Positions 27,416 through 39,622 of a stretch of DNA of 64,000 nucleotides are shown piece by piece; position 1 is the first letter of the stretch, and each line of letters opens with the position of its first letter. The position numbers and the translations under genes are program-made. Origin of the DNA: Mugil cephalus (taxonomy: Eukaryota; Chordata; Actinopteri; Mugiliformes; Mugilidae); contig NC_061782.1 of assembly GCF_022458985.1 (NCBI RefSeq), positions 12,541,672-12,605,671 of the forward strand, read 5' to 3'. Under the pieces are notes generated by a model. It was not told the DNA's origin, did not search any database, and worked only from the letters and a program-made list of their open reading frames with translations.

Positions 27416-27932
27416 GCTGTATGTTACAAGCATTTCAAACGTAGTATGAGGTAAGCAAATTAGTGTAAAATTATGAAGCATAAAAGTCCATGCATATGTT
27501 GCTGTTCAGTTAAAAGAGGACTTAGAGAGGATTGCTTGTAAAGGAGGGATTTATAAGAAGTCACATGGTGTTATTGACACAGAGCCAGACGACCGATAAT
27601 GGTGTCATGTTGTGGCGAAGTGACAAAGCCCGGAGGTTGCTTCTTCTCTTATTCAAGGATAACTGCAGCTACTGTGGCCAACCTATGAATAATGGTAGAA
27701 AGGAAACACAGTTGGCTTTATTTCATTTACGTTAGGGAAAGAAAAGAAAAAATTAGAAGACTCTTGAGAAGCATATAAGAAAAAAAAAAGGAGGAGGGGG
27801 GGAGAAAGAAAACGGAAAGTTATTAATCACTGCTGTGTTTTCTCTGACAAACATATGAACCTTGTCCCTGTCCCTGATCCTTGCGTCCTGATTCCTGTTC
27901 CCTAATATTCCGAAGGAGAGAGCAGTGGCAGG

Positions 27933-27942
27933 GGGAATTTCC
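27933..27942 (+). promoter_or_regulatory. NF-kB consensus site of the chemokine gene
   Basis: GGGAATTTCC fits the kB consensus GGGRNYYYCC perfectly and lies 46 bases before the TATA box. It suggests inflammatory induction of the downstream chemokine. Confidence 0.6.
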
Positions 27943-27987
27943 TGATTTGGAAAGCCCAAGCATGACTGAGCGGGGGAGGAGCATGAG

Positions 27988-27995
27988 TATATAAC
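27988..27995 (+). promoter_or_regulatory. Chemokine TATA box
   Basis: TATATAAC sits 46-53 bases before the ATG at 28041. With a start site about 30 bases downstream, the 5' UTR would be only about 20-25 bases. Confidence 0.7.
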
Positions 27996-28040
27996 AGCGC
28001 CTGGGTCCTAGGCTCTATCAGCATTCAGCCAGTCGCCAGC

Positions 28041-29253
28041 ATGAATCTTAATCCCCAGTCCGTCTGCCAGCTCGCCTTCCTCAGCCTCTGCTACCTCCTG
28101 GTGACAGGTAAGAATCTATGGATACAAATCTGTGCCTAAATGCAGTAAAAGTAAAGATTATTGTTCGTTGTGTTGCATTGAATTAACCTTTAATCCTGTT
28201 ACTATGTTTGCGTGCAGTAAGAACGACAGACAGTTCATTTGTCCCAGGAAGATGTATCTGTCCGCAGACACAACGAGGTGTGAGAGGACAACTGAAAGAG
28301 CTCATAGTTCACCCGAGAAACCACCAGTGTGAAAATATAACACTCATGTGAGTACGCGATGCTGCAGATACACAGTAAAGTATTCACACTTCTGGACAAG
28401 TTTCACTAAATGTGTGGTTTTACAACATGTTTTTCAGAGTGACACTGATTAACGGCAAACAAGTGTGTCTGAATCCAAATGCACCGATAGGCAAACAGCT
28501 TCTCCGCTGCTGGAATAGGTGAGAAGCTTTATTTTTTACCAGTTCGTAAATTCATGGAGGCACATTAATAAACGGCATGCGCAATGTGCTGTGACCCCGA
28601 AAGGCTCTGTGGACACTCCACCCTGCAACGACCTTTGCACATCACAACAGCAATATAATCTTTATATAAAACCTTACCAGACATTTATCAGTCTAAATTG
28701 TCTAAAGAGGATCCACCCGTCTTTGTTTTTCCCGTAATTGGTGGCAAACGATATCTTATTTGTTGCCAAGCCTGTTCTGATAAAGCACCTGGTTGTGCAG
28801 TTTCTTTATCTTTATTGCAGCTTATATACAGTGAATGAGTGTTAGATAGTGCCAGTCAACAAATTTAGCGTCACACCCCAATTTATAAACGTGATTCTTC
28901 CATAATGCATACACAATAAGTCATTTTTTGCCCCTCTACATGCATTCTATTAACACTTTTAGCCAACCGGTAATATCACAGTTTGTGTTTCCATAAATTA
29001 TCAACTCACACCAGCAGAGAAGTCTGAAATGAAATGTCTGATGCTGACAGTGTGGGAGTTTTCACCTTCATCTAAACCGAGTGTTGTGCTCTTTCGTGTG
29101 TTTTCCAGAGCTCAAAACTTGGGTCGCGATGTGAACTTGTGCCTGAAGAGGAAAAAAGGGAGAAGGGCTCAGCGCCAGAGGAGGAAGGACGAAACGCCTC
29201 AGAGGAGGAAACGTGGCCACATCCAAAAAGCCCCATCCTCAGACTCCCAGTAG
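28041..29253 (+). CDS. CXC chemokine, non-ELR, basic-tailed
   Basis: Four exons join to a 140-codon frame: 28041-28107, 28218-28347, 28438-28518, 29109-29253, the standard CXC chemokine gene structure. Residues 1-22 are a signal peptide. The mature part has the CXC motif C35-I-C37 without a preceding ELR, then C60 and C76 (KQVCLNPNA), completing the usual four cysteines. Two extra cysteines (C90, C104) and a long Lys/Arg-rich tail (about 105-130) follow. The NGKQVCLNP stretch and the basic tail resemble the CXCL9/10/11 (CXCR3-ligand) group more than CXCL12. I cannot assign one fish orthologue. It would be a secreted leukocyte attractant; the tail suggests heparan-sulfate binding or direct antibacterial activity. 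It lies 1.1 kb beyond the rassf4 start codon on the other strand, and may itself be inside the first rassf4 intron. Confidence 0.93.
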
Positions 29254-29586
29254 TCAAACAGACTGACAAAAATGACACAAAGCTACTGAGTAGAAAGACG
29301 TGTGTGTGTGTGCACAAACTGATTCTTTGAATGCTCTCGTTTCTGTAAATATTTGAAACATCAACCAACGTTTCATTGTTGTCTGAGATGTAAATTCAAA
29401 CTGTTTTGAGGCCAGCAGCAGCAGCAGAAGAAGACTTTATTTTTACTTTTTTTGTACGAATGACTGATGTAATTTTCAAAACACTAAGCCCTGGAGGCTG
29501 AAGCTTTATAGTTAAATGGTCAATATTTTATTATATTTTATATGTAGTTCTCTATATGTAGCTAGAAAATCCTATTAACTTTGTTG

Positions 29587-29640
29587 GTTATTTATTTTAG
29601 AATGAAAATGGGGATTTTTTTATATCATAAATAAATAAAT
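29587..29640 (+). other. Chemokine 3' UTR AU-rich element and poly(A) signal
   Basis: TTATTTATTTTA followed by AATAAATAAATAAAT at 29629-29640. The ATTTA pattern suits an unstable cytokine message, and the AATAAA copies give the likely polyadenylation site, about 380 bases after the stop. Confidence 0.5.
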
Positions 29641-29699
29641 CAGAACAATACAGTGTCGGTTTCTGAATTCTGCCTTTGATTATGTTTAAAGTGAAGGAG

Positions 29700-30689
29700 G
29701 GGAAAGTATGACTACCTTGTTGTCAGGATATTAGAGATCTCTTGAACCATAGTCTCAGCTTTAGTTAATAAATTACAGGATGTGAGTCAGCAGCAGACAT
29801 TACTGTAAACAAGTCTCATTCACAAATATCTGCACAAATATCTGCACAGAAGGTAACTTTGAGTTGTTTTACATCGGAGGTGATCTCTTAATGTTCATTC
29901 AAGATATTTCAGGTTGCGCCAATTTACAGCTTTATGGTCTATTGTTTAGTTAGTTTCGTTTTTTTTTTTACAAGAGGTGATAAATCATAAAGGCTCGGAT
30001 GTTCAAAAGTGAGTGTTTTACGATACCTTGTAAATGTTTTACAGAAATCTAAAACAAGATGGATCCCACTTGGAGCCATGAGAGACAACGGACAGTTTAC
30101 ATTCGTCTTGCACACACCCAGATCTGTTAATGTTAGGGGAATGGCTAAAGCAGGTGCCAACCTGTTTTGTTTTCATTAGGGAAAAACCGACGGCATCGGC
30201 GCAGACTCTTGCCACACTGTCTTGTGATTCCATTCATATTCCAATCCTAACAGCACATGTTAGTCAAACCGAAAGTGAAAGTTAACTGCTCAACAGTGTT
30301 AGCTTTGTTAAAGGCATGGGAATAAAAAGGGTCCTTTCTTAGCTAGTGTGTTATTACTGGATGCAGTAAAGTATCTGGCTACTTTCCAAGTCAAATATTA
30401 ATCCTTGGTGAAAACCTTTGACACTGCGAACGAAGAACAGTTTATCAGCTTATAAACAGTGTTCCTTTGTTCTCCGTTAAACATGAGCCTCAGGTAAACT
30501 AAAAAACAATATTAAAGTTAATAAGTACTAAAAAAAAATGCAGTAACAGCTGCATTAAGCATTGCGAGGTTGAGAGAAATCGCAATAACTGTGGTGCTCC
30601 ACAGTTCCCTCTACGCAAACCTCAGGAAGTGACCTGTGACCCCTGTTTGTTACCGCAACTATGAAACATGCAGTCGACTCTTTGGTCAC
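29700..30689. other. Intergenic, no gene seen
   Basis: AT-rich spacer between the chemokine and a LINE fragment. No supported frame, RNA or repeat. Confidence 0.4.
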
Positions 30690-31005
30690 CTGGAGATTAA
30701 CACAATGAAGATGGTGGAGCGGACAGTGGACTTAAGGATGAGCCCAGCGTCACCATCCGACAACACTGTCTGCAGTGGCAACATTCATCCACCATCTGCC
30801 ATGGACCTAAAGCACCCAGTGTAGAAGCTACATTACCACAAAGGCCCAGCAGGGAATGGACTTCCTGCATCAGCTCAGGAAGCTCAACCTGCCTCAGGAG
30901 CTGCTGATCCATTTCTACACAACTGTAATCTAGGCTCTGCACATTCATTACCATCCAGTCTGGATCAGCCACCCACAAGGAGGAAGCCACAACAAACTGT
31001 GAGGA
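30690..31005 (+). mobile_element. Degraded non-LTR retrotransposon (LINE) fragment
   Basis: Plus-strand translation in broken frames gives KAQQGMDFLHQLRKLNLPQE and then LLIHFYTT, close to the C-terminal region that follows the reverse transcriptase in L2/Rex-type fish LINEs (KAQQRMYFLRQLRKFNLP). Upstream sequence also matches the nucleotide pattern of this family. Stops and short deletions make it dead, and only about 300 bases remain. Confidence 0.65.
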
Positions 31006-33179
31006 TTAGGTGACATCACTGCACATCCCTACGTGCATATTTAAATATAAAAACAGCACCATGTTATCAGAGAGAAATTCGTTGTGCGTGTTCATACACG
31101 ACCGTCGAGAATACACACAGACTAAGAGAAGCATGCTGCTTTATGAAAACTTGACTTGTAATTACATAAACTACAATCCACCACAATCCCAGCTCAGATT
31201 AACAATTTAAATGGGATTTTGTGCAGGGAACATTGTGGATTTAAACATTAACTCCCAGCTGAAAAAGATTGATTTTTCAATCGTAACATCGCAAACACTG
31301 TCTTCAAAACACACTAAATGTTTTAATTAACTTCTAATTGATGGTGTTTGTCAGTTATCAATTATTATTATTGTTATTACTACTACTATTAATTATTATT
31401 AGTGTTATTATTATTAATTACCTGATGTAAATGTCAGGTGTACTCCATCAAAGATAATGGAGTGTTAGTGTTACATAAGGCTACAAGAATAGGATTAAAA
31501 CAGAAATGCATCATTTAAAGTAAGAGTGTGTCATGATTCATGGAATTTTACTAAATAACATCCTCTAAACTGCCACTGGAGGGTCACATTTCAACACTTG
31601 CTTCCAATACCTTACACCATTCCCACTTTGTCCACAAGCCTAAGAAAGTGTTGATACAATGGTGCCATCTAGTGGCTACAACTTAACACTGAACTCTATT
31701 AAAATATCCTGTGTAACGGCGTGGTTCCCTCTTTGCAGTGATGGCCCATGAAACAGCTTGAAGAGACAGTGTGTGTTATTGTGTACTAGAACTGTTGTCT
31801 CCTTTCACACTGTGAACACTGTAGGGACAGAGCCGGCATAGCAGTAAATAACTTTAATGTGATCTTTACTTCAAAGTACAGATGGCTGAGCCATTGGTTC
31901 AGACTTTCTGAGACAATCCATTTAGTTACAGCATTTAAAACAGAAAGTTGTGAAACCAGTGTGACTTATTTAACACAACTAAAGCTAAGTCAGAATTTCA
32001 TACACTAATTTTACACTTTAATTTTAACCTTAAATGTTAAACATTTTATAGATTTCTTTAAAGCAATGGGAACAGATCGTTCTGAAGAAAGCCCTGCTGT
32101 ACATAGGAAGTGATCCTTTCGCATTTCTTGCAGCTGAAACTGAAGCAGAAAAAAATAACAAAAAAACAGAAGAAGAAATGCTTGCATGAGCAATGGTAGC
32201 CACCGCAAAAACCAGGAAACAGACTACTCACTACTGTCTGACTGGGAAGTGATCTTTGGGAGGCGAGGTGCTAATTCAGCGGAACAATGATGAAACATTG
32301 TGTCTGGATTCTTTTAGATTTAGTCCCATTCCCATTGCTTATCTGCTAAATTGCTAGTTTTATCCCAAAATGGTTTTGTTAATTCATGAGGAAAAAGCGG
32401 CACCTGCCAGCGCTCCATCTCTTTTGACCTTTGCCCACTTTCATCCAAGCAGTGCTGATAAAGTATGCGCATAATGGGATGGTCAGTCCATCTCGCATGC
32501 ATATTAATGCACAATAATGGGTGTATAAATTTTCCATAACTTAAAGGATTCTAGTCTGTCACCATTATTATGAATTATTCAGCCGCTACACGTGACTGAA
32601 CAGGAGATGGACCAAAAAAAATTGAAGGTGCGCAAAGAAAATAAGGGTGGTACTCAAGATTTAGGTGAATTTACAAATTCTCGTCTCTGGTACGTCTGTG
32701 TGCGAGCGTCCTGGGCGGACAAAGAACCTTCATCGCAGGTCTGCTAATTGGTCTGATCATCGCGAGATTCGTACCCAATTATCGTACCTACACTGGCAGC
32801 TGCGCCCAAAGACAATCCATTCCCATGCGTAAAATGTCCCGGAGAGCTCCAAATAACGCGCACAGTGCCATTTTTAGTAAAACCTTTCCCACACATGTCT
32901 ACATTCTGAGACAAACGCTGACGGAATCTATCAGTAAATCACTTACTGGAGAGGTTATCTGTTGCAGTTGTGACAAATACGAAATTTTATGAGTAGATCT
33001 ACAGCAGACGAAAGCTGACGAGAAGTTTTTTATACCATTCATCACAAGTGAAATACACTAATGCAACAACAGTTAAATTTTCAACTTCAAAACATCTCGC
33101 GTCGTCCCAACAGTTTATTTTTTGAAGGCTTGTTTGCGTCTATAAAGTTCCTTCCCTCCACGTATTTTCGTGTACGCAT
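31006..33179. other. Intergenic, no gene seen
   Basis: Includes a short ATT-rich stretch (31355-31420). From about 32690 to 32880 the sequence becomes richer in CpG and could be part of a regulatory region. No coding frame is supported. Confidence 0.4.
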
Positions 33180-33440
33180 CTCATGCAGACAATTTGGTTA
33201 GTTTAAACCCTACCATAACACAGCGCGTCCCCAGTCTTCTTCCGTATATCCACCGGCGATGTATCCCGTTTGTCGTTATCAGTTTTCATGCCTCCTTGGC
33301 AGTGCGGCATTCATAGCTGGAAGATAAAACTGACAACAGCATGGTCCAATAAAAGACCGCACACAGGCGTCTGAGCCAATCGGAGTTGAGTTTGGGCGGG
33401 CTGAGTCGCGCCTTCTCCCCCCTCTTGATCAAGGTGTCTC
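33180..33440. promoter_or_regulatory. CpG-richer region with CCAAT and GC boxes
   Basis: CCAAT at 33346-33350 and 33376-33380, and a GGGCGGG box at 33394-33400, in sequence with clearly more CpG than its surroundings. This looks like a TATA-less promoter. The best owner is rassf4, whose coding exons start behind an acceptor and need a first exon to the right, but the direction cannot be read from the motifs. Confidence 0.35.
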
Positions 33441-33479
33441 TTGAGGCTTTTGCCTCCGTCTCATCAGTCACACAAGTGT

Positions 33480-35729
33480 CTTAAATTGTGGTTTTAATGT
33501 TTAAACCTCAGATCAGAATACATTTAGATTGCGCTTATATTGAATGTATGCACTTTTTAAATTATGCTTATATTATGTTTTGCACAAAGAATCCAACAAA
33601 AGTATGCTAGATTTGTGTAATTCTGCATCATGGAAATCCATTTTATTCCTGTGAACTATTGACCACAAATAGCTGGACACCCAGATAGTAAATATATTCT
33701 GAGTGGACACCCATATTTGTGTTTTTTAACACAGTGCAGATTTAATATTTATTTTTAGTGTTTTGTTTTATGGATATTCGTTGATGTTAGATGTTTGCCA
33801 TCTGAAACAGTCACATAAAACCAGTTGCACAATCAGTAGGTATCATTCTTTACATTTCTTGCCTGCTGTTACATGCACAGCCATATGAAAATCAGATTTC
33901 TTTGCTGACATTACTGCTTCAGACATCTTTGTTTTTACCCACAGCTAAGCAAGGGAAAGAATAAGAAGGAAGTGGTTCCTGTTACCTGTTAAGATTTATT
34001 ACACCCATCCTGTTTTTAAGCCTGGATCTGCCATCTAGGAAACCATTGTAGGGTGGAAACACAAACGGTAGGAAGTCTCTCTCTCTCCCTGTCTGAATGG
34101 GATTTATGTTTTACCATGCAAAGAGGAAGTAAGTTGTTCCAACAGCTGAACAACTTCCCTCACAGACCACAGCTCATTCTAAAGGATGTGTGACAAAGCT
34201 GGTGGAGCGTTTATGGAAGCGGACTGGAAATAGTGACACCGTTTTCCTCTCCTCTGTTCATTATTGGGTCACTCAGCTGCTAATGGACCAGAAAACACTG
34301 TGAAGATAATAACGCGGCTCAAATTAGAAACCAGTGAACGATGTCAGCGAATCGTGGACAAAGGCTGTCTTGTTCTCACCGTGAAACACCAAAGTGTCCC
34401 AGCCCTCCTGACCGAACTCACATGACATTGTACTATTCCTCGAAAAAGAAAAACACATTTAAATTGTTAAAGGAACGTACGGCACCATGCAGCTGCTCCA
34501 AGTGTAATCTGTGTCAAATATGGAGACCAACCCAGTTGTTTAACCTCCAAGCTATTTATGTGCATGTGTGTCTTCGCATGTCTGGCCCCGGTTCTCAGCG
34601 AGGCGCTTTCTGATAAATGAGGCTCTTTGCTTTTATTGATTCTCTCTTTAGCTGTGATGCTGCAGAGAGATTGCTTCTTAAGGCTATACGAGCGGTTATA
34701 TACACCTACAGTTGAGTGAACAAAGGGCTGAGGAGTACAGTGTGTGTACAGTGTGAATGTGTGTTATGACAGAACGAAACAGTATTGATTTATGACCTGA
34801 ACAAAGCCTGTTCAGTGTAGAGAATCACATCCTTTGTAGCGTGGAAAAAAAAAAAAGAAAAAGAAATGTATCGTTGAAACAGACTTTCCATAGCAGCCTT
34901 AGTATTACAATTATGCACATTCTGTGGTGATTTATAGAGCTTATTAATATTATCACTATTGAGTGTGTCACATAAATACCTGGCATGGAGCATTGGTTGG
35001 GTATCTTTTGGTGAAACAGGCCTGTGATGAAGCTTTGGTGGGCGATCTGATGTTTCTCTCATCACCATAATAACGTGAGTCCTCCTCCCAGAGCTCTGTC
35101 TCCATGGTCACCGCGCACACACGACAAACGCACAATGAGGAGGCCTGCATGTGACTAACACACGCACCTGCATATGCTTCGCTGCCTGCCGCCCCTACTC
35201 ACACATGTTTTCTCTGAATGAATGACACAGTTGATCTAATTTATTGCGTTATGCATAATGCATGACTCACTAACTGGATTGGATTGCTCTGCATTAATGT
35301 CTCCCCTTCAATCAATGCTGGCTTTGTGAATAACGGACCACCCACACTCACGTAAAGGTACAAAAGATTTAATTTCTTTGAATGCATCCACTTGAAGCTC
35401 CAGTAACAGTTGTTAGAAACGGATTTCAGGTGCAACATTTTAATTTTGTTCGTAGATATTTGAAGTAAAACTATACAAATCAGTCTAATATTTTTATATA
35501 AAAAACTAATAATCTTTGCATTTCAGATGTGCATAAAATACACAGTAAAATACACACAATAAAACACCCAGAAATGTTTTTTTGGATGGACATTTTTTGG
35601 CAATGCTTCTAACAAAATGTTAGAAGCTGAAGTGTATCACCAGCTACCTTAACCCAATGAGTGCGACTACATTATAAATGTACCGTGTTATCAGTAAGAA
35701 CCTCAGTCTGTTTGTGTGCACAGCAGTGT
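33480..35729. other. Intergenic, no gene seen
   Basis: No supported coding region. The short frames at 34341-34613 and 34790-35150 have no family resemblance. The far right end should contain the tmem72 3' UTR. Confidence 0.4.
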
Positions 35730-37478
35730 TCAGTCAGTAATCATAGGTGCCGTGTCTGACGTGGTGTCTGGCTCAGACTCGCAGTATCCGTCCATCTCCT
35801 CCATCTCCCTCTCCACAGGCTCCTCCTTCCCTCTGAGCATCGGCCTCATCTCTTTCCACCTCCTCCTCCTCCTCTCTCTGTCGTTATCTTTAGGTGCTGC
35901 TGTCTGATCCAGCTCCAGCATGGCCTGCACGCTCTCGCCTCTCTCCCCCTGTCCAAGGCACTGGTCTCTGCTTATTAGCGCCAGAGCCGGTCCTCTCCTT
36001 CCTGTTACCACGTGGAGGAATGAGAATGTGCTGTCTGAGACACTGGTCGGGCCTTGGTCGCTGTAGCTCTCCTGCTGGCTTTTTGCGGACTTGGTCTTTG
36101 TTTTCTTGCTTAGTATGAAGTTGAAAAAGGCGGTTACCAGAAGCATTGTCCCTGCAATCAGAAATCATATTTTATTTCTATAGAGTTTTGAAAAGACAGA
36201 AAAAAAATGGTTTCAGGATCCTTCTACTGGGCGCCCTGGTTCATGTTCAGGAACATTTGAACAGAACAGTGTCATGTAATTCAAAATGTCTCCTTTTGAA
36301 TCTGGACTGCTGGTGTCATTTTACCTGGGATGACTGCATGCCACACCAACACAGGGTGCAAGAAGCAGACCACTGACATGATGGAGTAATACAGGAATTT
36401 ATGGAAGCCTCCGATGCGAGACATCTTCCCCCACAACACAAATACCTGCCAGTCTGGAGGACAGCTACAGAGGAAAAGGTTAAATAGATGAGGAACACGG
36501 CCAGTTCTGTGTCTGTAAACCTGTCAGTTTCTTGCACTGCTTTTGAAAGTGATGTGCTAAATATGCAAAAAAGGCTAAACATGTTAAATAGGATATTCAT
36601 GCCACAATATTCTCGCCGAGCATAGATGATGAGGGTTGTGTACTCACGGCAAACACATGGTGAGAAGGGCATCCAGGAAATATGCCAGCTCAAATATCAT
36701 TAAGCCAACAGAAGACGCTCTGGGAGGACAAATTATGAGCAGGATGAAAGTGACAAAGTCTCACAGGTGTAATCAGTGAGCTGCTTCTCTTAAGCAGGTT
36801 TAGACTCATGGATGAAGACAGTATTCTGTGGTTTTTGTTCGACAAAAGGGTAAAAAATATGGACAGTAAGTACCTAAAATGTGATGTAGAATACTTGGGA
36901 TGTGGGTCATATGATGTTTTTGATATTTGATATTCGGCCTCCAGCCGTATACCATCCCCTCTCAAGTTTTATCACAGATTTGCGTCTTTCTTTTCATGCG
37001 AGTGTACAGTAATCATCTGCATTTTTTTCCCTGTGTACTGATGTTATAAACAGTCACGCATTTCTGGCGTCCTTGGAGAGATGTTTTCCTGTGGCTCTGT
37101 GGGAGTTTGGCTGAGGGACACAGAGATAATAAGAGGATTGATCTCTTCTGTGCCCTCTGCACTCCCTCGTTCTGCTTCTGACTCCTTCCCAGCGGCCCTT
37201 TGAAAGTGAGTGTTCACTACTTGAGAGACAGTTGTGCCTACAAAATCAGGCACAACTGTTTTTTAAAAACTTCAGGCCGCACATTCCTTAACATATTAGC
37301 CAATGCAGGCAGCCTGTTTGTAAATTAGGACCGCCGCCAGTTTAGAGTCAGGAGCGGCTCGTTAGTTTTAGATTCTTAGAGTACGTCACAGAGCACACGC
37401 ACAACTTACATCAGGTAGATGCCGAGGCTGGTGAATTCCCCTTGGTGAATGGTCTCGGCTCCAACAGCACACAGCACT

Positions 37479-37509
<31 letters not shown>

Positions 37510-37541
37510 AGAGAGAGAGGTATGAGAAGATATTATTTTTC

Positions 37542-37578
<37 letters not shown>

Positions 37579-39622
37579 GTAGTAGTATTATTATTATTAT
37601 TAGTATTATTATGTGAGGTACTGGTGAGCAGATTCTGTCCACCAGATGTCAGACTTGGTCCACAATTTTCACATTCGCTGGAGGCATGGATGCAGCGGAG
37701 AGTAAACCTCTCTGTTTTTATTGTGCTGCTATTTTTCCACTGAAATGTTACTTTGTATAACCCCACTTTTTTTTCCTTGTCCTGAGGATTTCGCCGTAGT
37801 CTTTACTGTATTCTTGCAGCCATTCTTGCAGCTGTGAAGTTTGTGACACCTTGTAACTAATGTAAATCTTGAACATTTAAAAACATTTCATGTTTCATCG
37901 TGGAACGACAACTCACTCTCTAAAAGCAGCCCAATTTGTAGTCATAGTTTGCCCGAGGATGTATATTATATGAAGACAATCGAGGGCACCCAATTAAGGC
38001 AATTATCGATGTTTCTGTGAAGGTCACAAAACATTGGTAATAGCTTACTCATGCTCGCAATAATCATATCACTGTCAGAAAGCTATGCAATTTGATCTGA
38101 GCGGACATTTTAATCATCAAAGAGCGTCTGCCAATAAACCGCAAACATGGCACCCAAAAAAACAAACAAAAAATTACGTTATACTATGACCGGGCACCTT
38201 CTTATTCCATTCTGTTCTCATTAACAATTACTCACAAAGTCACTTTCACTTCTTATGGCAAACATGGCCAACAGAGCTTGGTGAGCTGGCGCAAAGTCTG
38301 GGAACAGGGGGAAACACCTGGCCTGACTCCAGTGAAAGCTAACTACACCCTGTGCTGGTACGGATGGTAAAACACCTATGATAGTACATGAAGACTACCG
38401 TGTCACTGTGAGAGAACACAAGAAATGTTGCAACAACAAAGCTTTTAAAACTGTGAAGAAAGACCTGTCTTTCCCTGTGAGGTAATCATGATTAAGTGAG
38501 GATGGCTGCTAAACACATGGAAGCAATTTCTCCAGCCTGCTTTCCAGAAATCCCGAGATACAATCTGCACCAGAGGGAAAAATCAGGGGAATGCTGCTTA
38601 ATGTTTTCTGGTAGTTTAGAGAGTGTAAGAGGAATTAACGCTGCATATAGACCAGATGCATATTAACATGTATGTCCTCCCTGCATGAGCAGTGTGTCTG
38701 CATGGAGAACACACACAGAGGCCTGCAAGTCAACCCAGACATGAAGGCATGTGAACACAGAGTCAGCCCGTGAGAAACACAAATACGCGCATAAAAATAC
38801 ATACATGCGCACACGTATAAAAGAACGTGCACAGAAAAAGCCCACGTAGGTGTGAATGTGTAACAGCTTGCGATCCCAGAAGCCCAATAACCCAGCTGGG
38901 TGCAGAGTCTCGGTGCTGGCGTTATGTGAGGCGCATGTCTCTCAGTAAACGTTCAGTGTTTGCAGCTGTTTGAATTTAAGTATAGGGGGTCCCATATTTT
39001 TTGAAGGCGGCTGCACCCAGAGAGCCATTTCCCCCATGATGATTTAATGTGGCTGAGAGAGCTGAGCCCAATCTGTCCCAACATGCCAGAGGAAAACAGG
39101 GGAGGTGGGACAATAACGGCAAGGATGCTGCACGATCGACTGTGGTTTTATTTCTTGTACATATGAGCCAAAAGATGGCGGCTTCATGTTGTTAGAGGTC
39201 AAGAATATGGTTTGCTAACATCGTGGTCTGGCTTTTTAAGATTTTGCGTGCATGACATTCATAAAAACCCCAGCTGGAGCGCAACTTCAGCAGTGGTAGA
39301 ATCAGATATCCGATCCCTAAACAACACTTTACAGAAAATACTATTTATGTTTTCTGTTAGATTGAATTTTGGGTTGTTTTCATTTTTACAGGAATAACCT
39401 CTGACCTGAGAAGTTCACAGAAACAGTCTGCTGTGAATCTGCGAGTGTATCCAGCGAATCCAATCAGGTTCATACTGAACCAATAAGTCACACACATGAA
39501 TTTGATCTTGTCATTTTGTCCGTTTGTTTTCACATTTGCTTCTCACCTGTTGCCGTAGAAACACCAAGGATCCTGCAGATGCACTCCACTACAGTCCAAC
39601 AGATGCTTTCTAAGTTCCCCAT
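35730..39622 (-). CDS. tmem72: Transmembrane protein 72
   Basis: Five coding exons join to a 258-codon frame (human TMEM72 has 275): 39547-39622, 37410-37476, 36648-36719, 36325-36464, 35730-36151. It begins MGNLESICWTVVECICRILG (human MQLQVFWTGLEYTCRLLG). Four hydrophobic segments follow, including GIYLIASSVGLMIFELAYFL and the best-kept block SVVCFLHPVLVWHAVIPG (human SVACFLHPVLVWHVTIPG). The long last exon encodes a charged cytosolic tail with an Arg-rich stretch (about 30 residues before the end) and finishes CESEPDTTSDTAPMITD, like human DSEPEETTSDTTPII. The protein is a multi-pass membrane protein of unknown function, kidney-enriched in human. All exon junctions are GT-AG and in phase. 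The gene faces away from the chemokine, with the desert behind its 5' end. Confidence 0.94.
37477..37520. repeat. Poly(A) run and (GA)n next to a tmem72 acceptor
   Basis: About 28 A bases followed by GA repeats. On the tmem72 strand it forms the unusually pure T-tract in front of exon 2. Confidence 0.9.
37543..37612. repeat. (ATT)n trinucleotide microsatellite
   Basis: About 23 ATT-type units with AGT interruptions, in tmem72 intron 1. Confidence 0.92.
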
